DNA of 26,316 bases from JBBIVP01 sp037439705 [NCBI: bacterium] (GTDB taxonomy: Bacteria > JBBIVP01). The notes under the pieces were generated by a model that was not told where the DNA came from, made no database searches, and saw nothing but the letters and a program-made list of their open reading frames with translations. The stretch is from positions 1 to 26,316 of the forward strand of contig JBBIVP010000006.1 in assembly GCA_037439705.1 (NCBI GenBank), written 5' to 3'. A program made the translations under genes and the position numbers. This document shows positions 1-7,350 of the stretch, in pieces (the first letter of the stretch is position 1; each line of letters begins with the position of its first letter).

Positions 1-336
1 ATGAGGTTCTATGCAGATTGTGGATTTGGAATAATTGATGAGACCACAGGACCTCAAGACCACATAACTTGTGAGTTAAAATTTATGTCAATGATGTGTG
101 TGAAAGAAAGTGAGGGATGGAAGGAGTCCTTTGAAGAGGCACTGAAGTGGTTACACAGAGAGAGGAAGTTCCTGAAAGAACACATTCTTCAATGGGTTCC
201 GCAATTCTTAAAAATCGTTGAAAAAGAAAATGATGGGTTTTATTCTATTATTGCTAAACTTACGCATAAATGGGTTGAAATGGATTTTGAGTATATAAAG
301 GATGTTTTACATTTTCCTAAGGAGGTGAGTCTATGA
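1..336 (+). CDS. TorD/DmsD-family molybdoenzyme chaperone, C-terminal part (5' partial)
   Basis: The visible 111 residues match the C-terminal half of TorD/DmsD/NarJ-type all-helical chaperones. These bind the twin-arginine leader of DMSO-reductase-family molybdoenzymes in the cytoplasm and help insert the cofactor. Supporting segments are GPQDHITCELKFMSMM (residues 17-32; the family has a P-x-D-H-x-x-x-E-L-x-F-M pattern), then EHILQWVPQF (60-69) and a final helix with FYSIIAKLTHKWVEMD. Family members are about 200 residues, so the N-terminal half probably lies before the window and the ATG at base 1 is likely internal. The TGA overlaps the ATG of the barrel gene (ATGA). The molybdoenzyme itself is not in view and is inferred to be upstream. 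Confidence 0.75.
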   Translation: MRFYADCGFGIIDETTGPQDHITCELKFMSMMCVKESEGWKESFEEALKWLHRERKFLKEHILQWVPQFLKIVEKENDGFYSIIAKLTHKWVEMDFEYIKDVLHFPKEVSL

Positions 337-1580
337 AGAAGAATTTGTCATTTTTCTTGAGCGTCATTATGGTAATTTTGTGCTTCAAGGGTTCTGCCCT
401 TGCATTTAAATATGAAATAAATTCAAAAACAATATGGCTTCTTTTTGAGGAAGAGAGAACAGGGGTTTCTGCGAATCTCGCACCACTATACGAGTTTCTT
501 TCAATAAGAACTTCTGACGCAGGAGTAAATGGTCTTGAGGTGAATCTCTCCCTCTGGGGAGAGGTTCAGACCCTGGATTGGTGGGAAGGGGAGAGGGGCG
601 ATAGTAAACTCATCTACGGGTATTTGAGGTATAGGAATCCAGAACTTGGCATAGATGCGAAGGGAGGAAGGATTTTTGTTGCCTCGGGAGCCTCGCCAAT
701 CCTCAAGCAATTTGACGGGGGATATTTTTCTTACAGGTTTAAAAAGGGAAGCATGGTTGAAATCTATGGAGGTTCCCAGTTTGATGAACTTGACGAAGAA
801 AGAAAGGGAAACTGGCTAACAGGGACGAGGTTATCGCACAGATGGGATGACAGGGGTGAGATAGGGATTTCCTATCTTTATGAGGCTGAAAGGGATGACA
901 TAAATTTTAACAGGATAGGAATTGACGGATGGTCATTTTTTGGAAAGTTTAACCTTAATGGCTACCTTTCATACGATATAACCTATAATGAGTTTGCGGA
1001 TGGAGATATAAACCTGACATGGTTTACCAACAGGAAATTTTTTAAAGAGCTCAATCTGGAAGTAGGTTACAGAAGCACCTCTTCTTTTCTCGGTAATCAA
1101 TCTGTCCTTTCCGTTTTCGCCTTTGGAAACTATTTTGACCCCGGGATAAAATTTACACTTGAAAAGGGTGGATTGCAAATCCTTCCGGGATATGAAGCAA
1201 TGCTTTACCTTGACCCATCAAGACAGGCTCACAGGTTCTCTTTGAGGCTTTCTAAGTTTTTCAGGGACGGGGATTATGTTCCGATACTTGAGGTTTCCAG
1301 ATTACAGATGAGCGATGATGTTGATTATACAGAATTCAGGGTTGGAATGCATGCAAAGGTGGTCAAAAAAATGAGTTCTGATTTTGAAATTCTGTGGGAC
1401 CTGTTTGACAAAAAAATAAAAATTGGTGAGGAAAAAGCAGGCTACGCTTTTCAGGCTCTTTTGAGCCTCAACTATGAAATTCTCAACTGGATGAGGATAA
1501 ATGCAGGAGTAAGCCTTTATGAGGGGATATCTTCGGACTGGAACTGGAAAGGTTATGGAAAAATTGAAATACTTTTGTGA
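333..1580 (+). CDS. Predicted outer-membrane beta-barrel protein
   Basis: A 415-residue protein with a clear Sec signal peptide: lysines at 2-3, hydrophobic core 5-18, and likely cleavage after SALA (residue 24). The mature part is built of alternating hydrophobic/polar stretches rich in Tyr, Trp, Phe and Gly, separated by Asp/Asn/Gly turns. This is the composition of a transmembrane barrel. No CXXCH or enzyme motif is visible. The last residues are KIEILL, not the usual terminal Phe/Trp. A strong ribosome site AAGGAGGTGA (319-328) sits 4 bases before the ATG. It lies between a molybdoenzyme chaperone and an octaheme cytochrome, which suggests a porin for a trans-outer-membrane electron route. 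That role is an inference; the fold is the firmer part. Confidence 0.7.
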   Translation: MKKNLSFFLSVIMVILCFKGSALAFKYEINSKTIWLLFEEERTGVSANLAPLYEFLSIRTSDAGVNGLEVNLSLWGEVQTLDWWEGERGDSKLIYGYLRYRNPELGIDAKGGRIFVASGASPILKQFDGGYFSYRFKKGSMVEIYGGSQFDELDEERKGNWLTGTRLSHRWDDRGEIGISYLYEAERDDINFNRIGIDGWSFFGKFNLNGYLSYDITYNEFADGDINLTWFTNRKFFKELNLEVGYRSTSSFLGNQSVLSVFAFGNYFDPGIKFTLEKGGLQILPGYEAMLYLDPSRQAHRFSLRLSKFFRDGDYVPILEVSRLQMSDDVDYTEFRVGMHAKVVKKMSSDFEILWDLFDKKIKIGEEKAGYAFQALLSLNYEILNWMRINAGVSLYEGISSDWNWKGYGKIEILL

Positions 1581-1589
1581 GGTGAAAAG

Positions 1590-2252
1590 ATGAAGGAATT
1601 ATTTAAAGGTTTTATAATTTTAATTCTCTCAGGATTCCTTTTTTCATCCCATACCCTTACAGAAGAAACCGAACTTTTCAAAGAACATAAGGATAATATA
1701 AGAAAAGGAAATACATGCATTTCCTGTCACGATGTGGAGGAAATAAAAGAACTCACCCACCTTTCAGCATGGATAACCTCTCACAAATCAGTAGCCATAC
1801 GAAAAGAAGAATCCTGTTTAAAGTGCCACTCAACGGATTTCTGCGCGGATTGTCATTCAGTAAGACAGGGACTGAAGCCATCGGAAAAGAACTTCGGTGA
1901 CCTTGAGCCATCATACCCGCACAGGGGCGAGTGGAAGACAAGGCATACCATAGAGGCAAAAGCAGACCCGTCAAGATGCTATAGATGTCATACAAGGAAA
2001 TTCTGTTCTGATTGTCATCCTCGTGTTGAATCACCCCATCCCCAGGGATGGCTTTCAATCCACGGAGAGGAAGCGAGAAAGAACATAGCAAGCTGTTCCT
2101 CCTGTCATGAAGACGGAGCAAACACAGTATGCATAGGATGTCACAGGGTAGGTGGTCCGGGAGGGAAACCACATCCAAAGGGATGGAGCGATGAACGTCC
2201 GGGGATAAAACGGACGAAGGATAGACCCTGCGTTTACTGCCACAAACAATAA
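1590..2252 (+). CDS. Octaheme c-type cytochrome, secreted
   Basis: A 220-residue protein with a hydrophobic N-terminal signal (about residues 5-20) followed by eight CXXCH heme-c sites. They begin at residues 43, 76, 85, 130, 139, 169, 181 and 214. Several are closely paired (76/85, 130/139, 169/181), as in periplasmic multiheme wires, and scattered extra His residues (57, 65, 111, 119, 150, 158, 195) could be distal ligands. A GAGGTGA site lies just before the start and the preceding barrel gene ends 9 bases upstream. Size and heme number resemble the octaheme periplasmic partners of porin-cytochrome complexes (OmaB-like), but I cannot show homology. An ordinary periplasmic donor or acceptor for the expected molybdoenzyme is the alternative. 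Confidence 0.88.
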   Translation: MKELFKGFIILILSGFLFSSHTLTEETELFKEHKDNIRKGNTCISCHDVEEIKELTHLSAWITSHKSVAIRKEESCLKCHSTDFCADCHSVRQGLKPSEKNFGDLEPSYPHRGEWKTRHTIEAKADPSRCYRCHTRKFCSDCHPRVESPHPQGWLSIHGEEARKNIASCSSCHEDGANTVCIGCHRVGGPGGKPHPKGWSDERPGIKRTKDRPCVYCHKQ

Positions 2253-3203
2253 ATGAAAATTGATTATTTAAGAATTTCTCTAACTGATAGATGCAATTTC
2301 AGATGTTTTTATTGTATGCCGTACGGTCCTGTTTTGTTGAGGGAAAGAAGTTCCATTCTCTCTTTTGAAGAGCTTTTAAGAGTTATAAGAGGGTTCTCAA
2401 GAATCGGGGTTAAGAAGGTCAGGTTTACAGGTGGTGAACCATTGTTGAGAAGTAATTTTTCAACCCTTCTTATGGAAACCTCTAAAATAGATGGGGTAGA
2501 AAGTATAGGGATCACGACAAATGGCTATTATCTCAATGAATTTATTGATGATTTTTTATCAATCAAAAAGCCTTTATCAATTAACATAAGTCTTGACACA
2601 TTAAATAGAAAGAGATTTGAAGATATAACAGGTCTGAATGCTTTTGAGAGGATTATGAAGAACCTGGAGGAGGGATTGAGAAAGGGTTTGAACATCAAGA
2701 TAAATACGGTGGTCCTTAAGGGAATAAACGAGGATGAGATTCCACACATAATAGAGTGGGGGATAGAGGCTGGTGTAAGCGAGGTCAGATTTATTGAGCT
2801 TATGTCATTCAGACCGAGAGGAAAGATGGGAAATTTTTCGGAAACTTTAAAAGTTTGTGAACAAGAGATACTGAAAATCATAAAAGAAAAATTTATCCTT
2901 TTCCCCTTAGGGAGATATGGTAAGGCAGTGAAGTTTCTTGTAAATAAGAATAAGCCTGTTATTGGAATCATCTCATCTGATTCAGATGAAGGATGTTTAA
3001 ATTGTTCAAAATTGAGAATCACACCGGAAGGGAAACTCCTTTTCTGCCTCAAAAGCTCCCTTTATGCGGATTTAAAAGGCATAATTGCCACATCCGATGA
3101 TGAAAACCTTGTTGAAAAGTTGAGGGAGATAGTTGTTTACAAAAAATATGTACGGAGAGAAAAAGAAATCCCTTCTTATGGGATGCATCTGATAGGTGGA
3201 TGA
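2253..3203 (+). CDS. moaA: GTP 3',8-cyclase MoaA (molybdenum cofactor biosynthesis)
   Basis: A radical SAM enzyme that, in the known family, converts GTP to 3',8-cyclo-7,8-dihydro-GTP, the first step of molybdopterin synthesis. The 316-residue protein has the SAM cluster C14-x3-C18-x2-C21 inside the typical LRISLTDRCNFRCFYCMP start, and the GGEP motif at 60-63. Its second, GTP-binding cluster is C248-x2-C251-x13-C265 followed by the family-typical arrangement, and it ends in the characteristic Gly-Gly (IGG). The ATG follows directly on the cytochrome stop codon with no Shine-Dalgarno site, so translation is probably coupled. Its place behind the TorD/barrel/cytochrome genes supports a molybdoenzyme operon. 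Confidence 0.93.
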   Translation: MKIDYLRISLTDRCNFRCFYCMPYGPVLLRERSSILSFEELLRVIRGFSRIGVKKVRFTGGEPLLRSNFSTLLMETSKIDGVESIGITTNGYYLNEFIDDFLSIKKPLSINISLDTLNRKRFEDITGLNAFERIMKNLEEGLRKGLNIKINTVVLKGINEDEIPHIIEWGIEAGVSEVRFIELMSFRPRGKMGNFSETLKVCEQEILKIIKEKFILFPLGRYGKAVKFLVNKNKPVIGIISSDSDEGCLNCSKLRITPEGKLLFCLKSSLYADLKGIIATSDDENLVEKLREIVVYKKYVRREKEIPSYGMHLIGG

Positions 3204-3249
3204 TTGATTCAGGAAATCATTGCGAAATTACTTGATTATTTTTTGAGAT

Positions 3250-3255
3250 TATAAT
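3250..3255 (+). promoter_or_regulatory. Possible -10 box for the DUF1015 gene
   Basis: A perfect TATAAT lies 13 bases before the ATG at 3269. A TTGATT at 3232-3237 is only 12 bases upstream, too close for a normal -35. At usual spacing only a poor TTACTT (3228-3233) is found. The very short leader has no Shine-Dalgarno sequence. Confidence 0.4.
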
Positions 3256-3268
3256 AAATAAAATCATA

Positions 3269-4498
3269 ATGGCGAAAATTAAGGAATTCAAAGCGTACAG
3301 ATACAATTCAGAAAAATTGAATCCATTAGATGTAATATGCCCCCCCTATGACATAATTGAAAGAGAGATGTATCTCAAAATAATAAATGGAAATCCCTAT
3401 TCCTTTGCAAACCTTATAAGAAGCGAACACATACCCCCTCCTCATGGATGGTATGAAGAGATAAAAAATAAAATTTTTTTCTGGATAGAAGATGGGATCT
3501 TTATTGAAGAGGAAAAACCATCAATATATATCTACAGGCATAAAACAAATTTTCTGGATAAGGAAATAGAAAGAACAGGGATAATAGCAGTTCTTTATAA
3601 CAGGGATTGGGATGGAAAGAGGATAATCCCACATGAAAAGACCTACGAAATTTTTAAAAAAGATAGATTCCATTTAACAATAACAACAGGGTTTCAACTT
3701 GAACCAATATTCTGCATATTCCCAGATCAGGATGAAAGTGTAAAAAAACTGATAGAATCTGGAATTTCGTCAAAGCCCTTAATAGAAGGAAATGGAAGCG
3801 ATGGAATAACCCACCAGCTCTGGAGAAACTGGGATACTGATTTCATTGAAAGCCTTAAAAATCTTCTCAGCAAAAAAGATTTAATGATAGCAGATGGTCA
3901 CCATCGTTTTGAGGCATCAAGGATGGTGGGAGATTACTTCAAAAAAATGGGAGAAAATTCCGGCGAATTTGTTTTATCATTTATAGTTCCTTTCAGCGAG
4001 ATTCCCATCGGGGTTTATCCGATTCACAGGGGGTTAAAAAGAAAAGAGGGACTGGATGAGGTTCTGATGGAAAACTTTGTTAATATAAAAATAAATGAAA
4101 AAGAGATAGAATCGTTTTTTGAAAACCACAAGAAAGAAAAGGGCAAATTTATACTCTTCAAAAAAGATGGAATTTATGCCTGCTACCTCAAAAGTGAAAA
4201 ACTTTCTCAGATTCATCCACTTCTGAAAAATCTTGATGTGGCGGTTCTTCATCAATTTTTGATTGACATCCTCTTTCCCGAAGAAGATGAGAGGGGAAAA
4301 ACTCTTACCTACACTCCAATTTCTGAAAAGGGATTAGAAATGCTCCGCAATGGAGAAATTGAAGCCTTTATCCTTCTACCGAATTTCTATGTGGGAGATG
4401 TGTTTGAGGCTGCGAGGGCAGAACTGAAACTACCTCACAAGTCCACATTTTTCTATCCGAAGGTCTCTTCGGGTATGGTTTTTTATAAACTAAGATAA
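3269..4498 (+). CDS. DUF1015 family protein
   Basis: A 409-residue, apparently cytoplasmic protein with the DUF1015 signatures. These are VICPPYDII near the N-terminus (22-30), PHEKT (121-125) and the hallmark ADGHHRFEAS (208-217), which resembles the active region of ParB/SerK-like proteins. Function in bacteria is not established; a phosphotransfer role is only suggested by the distant SerK resemblance. Full length appears intact. No Shine-Dalgarno site precedes the ATG, which lies 13 bases after a TATAAT. The ssb gene follows 13 bases later. Confidence 0.85.
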   Translation: MAKIKEFKAYRYNSEKLNPLDVICPPYDIIEREMYLKIINGNPYSFANLIRSEHIPPPHGWYEEIKNKIFFWIEDGIFIEEEKPSIYIYRHKTNFLDKEIERTGIIAVLYNRDWDGKRIIPHEKTYEIFKKDRFHLTITTGFQLEPIFCIFPDQDESVKKLIESGISSKPLIEGNGSDGITHQLWRNWDTDFIESLKNLLSKKDLMIADGHHRFEASRMVGDYFKKMGENSGEFVLSFIVPFSEIPIGVYPIHRGLKRKEGLDEVLMENFVNIKINEKEIESFFENHKKEKGKFILFKKDGIYACYLKSEKLSQIHPLLKNLDVAVLHQFLIDILFPEEDERGKTLTYTPISEKGLEMLRNGEIEAFILLPNFYVGDVFEAARAELKLPHKSTFFYPKVSSGMVFYKLR

Positions 4499-4511
4499 GG
4501 AGGTAAAAAAG

Positions 4512-4916
4512 ATGGGGTTTTTAAACAGAGTGATGCTGATTGGAAATCTCGGAAGGGACCCTGAAATAAGGTACACAAAAGATGGGGTTTCTGTAGCGAC
4601 ATTTACAATTGCAACGAATGAATACTACAGGGATAAAACGGGTGAGAGAGTAGTTAAAACCGAATGGCACAAAATTGTGGTGTGGAGAAAACTTGCGGAA
4701 TGGGCTGGTCAATACCTTTCAAAGGGAAAGCAGGTTTATGTTGAAGGAAAAATAAGGACAAGAGAATATGAAGATAAAGGGGGAATAAAAAGGAGGGTTA
4801 CAGAAATAGTAGCATTGAGGATTCAACTTCTTGGTGTTCCTCCATCCACTGAAGCAGTGTCCGAGGAAACCGAAGAACCACCTCCTGAAGCAATAGAAGA
4901 GGATGTGCCCTTCTGA
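4512..4916 (+). CDS. ssb: Single-stranded DNA-binding protein
   Basis: A 134-residue protein with an N-terminal OB fold (about 1-108) beginning MGFLNRVMLIGNLGRDPE. It has conserved stretches WHKIVVWRKLAEWA and GKQVYVEGKI, then a short acidic linker and the canonical partner-binding tip EEDVPF. It coats single-stranded DNA in replication, repair and recombination. An ideal AAGGAGGT site (4499-4506) sits 5 bases before the ATG. It is shorter than many SSBs because the disordered linker is brief. The usual rpsF/rpsR neighbours are absent; it follows the DUF1015 gene closely. Confidence 0.95.
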   Translation: MGFLNRVMLIGNLGRDPEIRYTKDGVSVATFTIATNEYYRDKTGERVVKTEWHKIVVWRKLAEWAGQYLSKGKQVYVEGKIRTREYEDKGGIKRRVTEIVALRIQLLGVPPSTEAVSEETEEPPPEAIEEDVPF

Positions 4917-4942
4917 GTTTTAAAAGTTACCTCGGGGGGCTT

Positions 4943-4970
4943 TTTGGGGTCGGTCTGGCCTTTTGACTTT
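4943..4970 (+). repeat. GGGGTC-type dispersed repeat, copy 1
   Basis: This segment starts TTTGGGGTCGGTCTGG and ends TTTTGACTTT. It matches a second copy at 25981-26008 in the same orientation at most positions, with one base of offset. Both lie in intergenic DNA. Motifs of this GGGGTCAGGT...TTTTGAC type are, as I recall, common beside REP-associated (RAYT-like) transposases in anaerobe genomes, but no transposase is present here. The rest of the 4917-5101 spacer shows pyrimidine-rich runs and no gene. Confidence 0.45.
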
Positions 4971-5101
4971 TTTAAATCCAGCTCCTTTCAAAGCACTATC
5001 TATCACCAAAATAGAAGTTTTTCATTCAATTTTACCCCTTTTAACTCAAATTCCCCCTTTCCCCCTGCGAACAATGTCTATGTTCTTCTACAGCAGTAGG
5101 C

Positions 5102-5130
5102 TTGAAAGAAGTTTAAAATTGTGTAATAAT
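5102..5130 (+). promoter_or_regulatory. Promoter of tRNA-Gly
   Basis: TTGAAA at 5102-5107 and AATAAT at 5125-5130 are separated by 17 bases. The tRNA begins 9 bases after the -10 box, which fits a start of transcription just before the mature 5' end. Confidence 0.55.
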
Positions 5131-5139
5131 TAAAAATAT

Positions 5140-5211
5140 GCGGGAGTAGCTCAGTGGTAGAGCACCGCCTTGCCATGGCGGGGGTCGCGGGTTCGAATCC
5201 CGTTTCCCGCC
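5140..5211 (+). tRNA. tRNA-Gly (anticodon GCC)
   Basis: A full cloverleaf can be drawn. The acceptor stem is 5140-5146 with 5204-5210 (closing G:U at its base). The D stem is GCTC/GAGC (5149-5152/5160-5163) and the anticodon stem is 5165-5169/5177-5181 with loop TTGCCAT and anticodon GCC at 5172-5174. The T stem is 5187-5191/5199-5203 around TTCGAAT. CCA is not encoded. The discriminator base (5211) is C; bacterial tRNA-Gly normally carries U, or A with the other synthetase type. Confidence 0.95.
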
Positions 5212-5223
5212 CTTTTTATTTAA

Positions 5224-6183
5224 TTGTTTCCTGTAATAGACCTTCACATTGATACATTTATCTGGACAGAAAGGTTTGGATACAATATCAGAAAAAAGCA
5301 CAGGCATTTATTTGGATTCACTCCGTTGTTCAATCATTTTGATATACCGAGGGCTTTTGATGGCGGTTTGAAAATAGGTGGATTTGGAATAGTTGTTCCG
5401 CCGAACACAAAAAACAAAAAGAAAAGACTGCTCCGAACCTTAAATCACATTGAATCAATTTTGAAAGAAAATCCTGAATTCAAACTCATAAAATCCTCTT
5501 CAGACCTTAATGTTGAAGAGGGAAAAATCGGAATAATTCTTGGTCTTGAAGGTGCACATGCGATAGAGGATGACCTGTCAATGATTTCCATTTTAAAAGA
5601 AAAGGGAATAAGGTATTTCACCATCTCACATTTTACAAAGACAGTTTACGCAAGTCCTTCTTTAAGAAAAAAGTTCGGGGATGAGGGACTTACAGAAAAG
5701 GGAATAGAACTGGTTAAAAAGCTCAATAAAGCAGGAATAATTATAGACCTTGCTCATATCAGTTATAAGGGATTTTTTGATGTACTTGAACATTCTGAAA
5801 CTCCACCTTTTGTTTCTCATACAGGAATAGGAGGCGTGAAGGATATGTGGAGAAATTTATCTGATGACCAGCTAAAAGCAATAAAGGAAGCAGGGGGAAT
5901 AGTGGGAATAATTTTTTATCCCTATTTTCTTTCCTCAATTTTTTCAAGGAGGATAGAGGATGTTGTTATGCACATAACCTACTGTGCTGAGAAATTCGGC
6001 ACAGATTTTATAAGCATTGGCTCGGATTTTGATGGTTTTATATTTTCCCTTCCGAAAGAACTTGAAGATGTTTCAAAGTATCAGAACCTTGCAAAAGCCC
6101 TTCTCAAAAAAGGCTTTGCGGAAGAAGATGTTAAAAAAATCTTCTATGAAAACGGCTTCAGATTTTTCAAAACTTACCTATAA
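5224..6183 (+). CDS. Membrane-dipeptidase-like metallopeptidase (family M19)
   Basis: A 319-residue TIM-barrel hydrolase of the renal dipeptidase family, which cleaves dipeptides using two zinc ions. All expected metal ligands are visible: H8 and D10 (HID), bridging E109 (LGLEGAHAIEDD), H178 (DLAH), H199 (SHTG) and D268 (GSDFDG). The RNLSDDQL segment is typical. No signal peptide is present, so it is probably cytoplasmic. The reading frame has only a TTG (5224) ahead of the conserved VIDLHIDT, with no Shine-Dalgarno site. It begins 12 bases after the tRNA, so it may be co-transcribed with it. Substrate is not deducible; dipeptides or D-amino-acid peptides are family possibilities. Confidence 0.88.
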   Translation: MFPVIDLHIDTFIWTERFGYNIRKKHRHLFGFTPLFNHFDIPRAFDGGLKIGGFGIVVPPNTKNKKKRLLRTLNHIESILKENPEFKLIKSSSDLNVEEGKIGIILGLEGAHAIEDDLSMISILKEKGIRYFTISHFTKTVYASPSLRKKFGDEGLTEKGIELVKKLNKAGIIIDLAHISYKGFFDVLEHSETPPFVSHTGIGGVKDMWRNLSDDQLKAIKEAGGIVGIIFYPYFLSSIFSRRIEDVVMHITYCAEKFGTDFISIGSDFDGFIFSLPKELEDVSKYQNLAKALLKKGFAEEDVKKIFYENGFRFFKTYL

Positions 6184-6188
6184 TTTCC

Positions 6189-6215
6189 TTGAAAGTTTTT
6201 CATCTTTCATATATT
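6189..6215 (+). promoter_or_regulatory. Candidate promoter for the MshEN gene (near-leaderless)
   Basis: TTGAAA (6189-6194), 15-base spacer, TATATT (6210-6215). The ATG at 6226 is 10 bases beyond the -10 box and lacks a Shine-Dalgarno site. Confidence 0.4.
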
Positions 6216-6225
6216 TTAAAAAGTG

Positions 6226-7350
6226 ATGAAGAAACTGGGCGAGATTCTTGTTGAGCATGGAATTGTAACAAAAAAACAGCTTGAAGAGGCTGTGGAATCC
6301 CAGGTAATTTTTGGAGGAAAGATAGGAACAAACCTTGTGGAACTCGGTTATCTTTCTGTAAATTCCCTTTCTGTATTTTTGAGCATCCAGTATGGAGTTC
6401 CCCTTCCACCCTATTCGGAGATAGAAAACATTCCACAGGATGTAATTTCCCTTATACCCAAGGAAATAGCGAAGAAATATCGCGTAATTCCTTTCAAAAA
6501 AGAACACAGAACACTTCATCTTATAATGGAGGAACCAGATAATATAGATGCAATAGATGAAATAACATTTTTAACGGGTCTGAAAATAAAGCCATATATC
6601 CTTCCCGAAATCCTGATAAGGTATCTTCTTGAAAGGAATTATGGGATAAAGAGGGAAACGAGATATATTCTCCTTACGAAAAGGGAAAGGGAGGAGTATT
6701 TGGGGAAGAGAGAAGAGGTTATAGAGAGGAGGGAAGAAGTTATTGAGAAAAGGGAACAACCAACTGAAGAGCTTCTTTCACAGGAGGATTTTGAAAGACT
6801 GTACATGAAGAAAGAGGAAATGGAAGAAGAGGAAGAGTTTGAGGTTGAGATTGAGGAAGAGGAACTTTCACCCATTTCGCTTGAGGAAGCAAAAGTTCTT
6901 CTTGAAAGGGCTAAAACCAGGGAAGAGCTGGGTGAGACGGTTTTAAGGCTTGCGATGAAAAAATTTAAGAGAACCTGTCTTTTTGTGTTGATCAAGGAAA
7001 AACTCATTGGATGGGATGGGATTGGAGAAGGAGTGAACAGGGGGATGATAAGGAGATTTGTGAAAAATATAGATGAGATGGGAACATTCAAATTTGTTTT
7101 CCAGACAAAGAGCCATTATGTTGGAAAGTTATCAGGCATTCCCGAGGATTTTATAAGGATGCTCGGAGGAGAACCTGCAACTGCTTTTATAATTCCCGTT
7201 CTCGTAAAGGGCAAGGTGGTAAACATGTTTTATGGAGATGGAGGAAAGGGACTTCATTCTCCAACCGATGTGGCTGACCTTCTCATATTTTTTACCCGGC
7301 TCGCTCCAGCATACGAAAGAATGATAAGAGAGAGAAAAATAAAAATTTGA
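6226..7350 (+). CDS. MshEN-domain protein without ATPase domain
   Basis: The first ~150 residues are a GspE/MshE N-terminal domain. Two tandem copies of the cyclic-di-GMP-binding MshEN motif are readable: KLGEILVEHGIVT..Q (about 3-27) and KIGTNLVELGYLS..Q (about 32-56). Both have Lys in place of the usual Arg. The family N-domain continues with IPKEIAKKYRVIPF. A Glu/Arg-rich linker (about 150-220) follows. The C-terminal ~140 residues (LSGIPEDF, FIIPVLVKGKVVNMFYGD) look GAF-like. No Walker A/B is present, so this is not a secretion ATPase; a c-di-GMP-responsive adaptor is an inference. GTG at 6223 precedes the ATG directly, and I prefer the ATG. Confidence 0.8.
   Translation: MKKLGEILVEHGIVTKKQLEEAVESQVIFGGKIGTNLVELGYLSVNSLSVFLSIQYGVPLPPYSEIENIPQDVISLIPKEIAKKYRVIPFKKEHRTLHLIMEEPDNIDAIDEITFLTGLKIKPYILPEILIRYLLERNYGIKRETRYILLTKREREEYLGKREEVIERREEVIEKREQPTEELLSQEDFERLYMKKEEMEEEEEFEVEIEEEELSPISLEEAKVLLERAKTREELGETVLRLAMKKFKRTCLFVLIKEKLIGWDGIGEGVNRGMIRRFVKNIDEMGTFKFVFQTKSHYVGKLSGIPEDFIRMLGGEPATAFIIPVLVKGKVVNMFYGDGGKGLHSPTDVADLLIFFTRLAPAYERMIRERKIKI

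Noticed and set aside
5113-5307. Minus-strand ORF containing RDSNPRPPPWQGG
   Set aside because: It is the antisense of the tRNA-Gly gene, a familiar spurious translation of tRNA sequence, and overlaps the real peptidase start.
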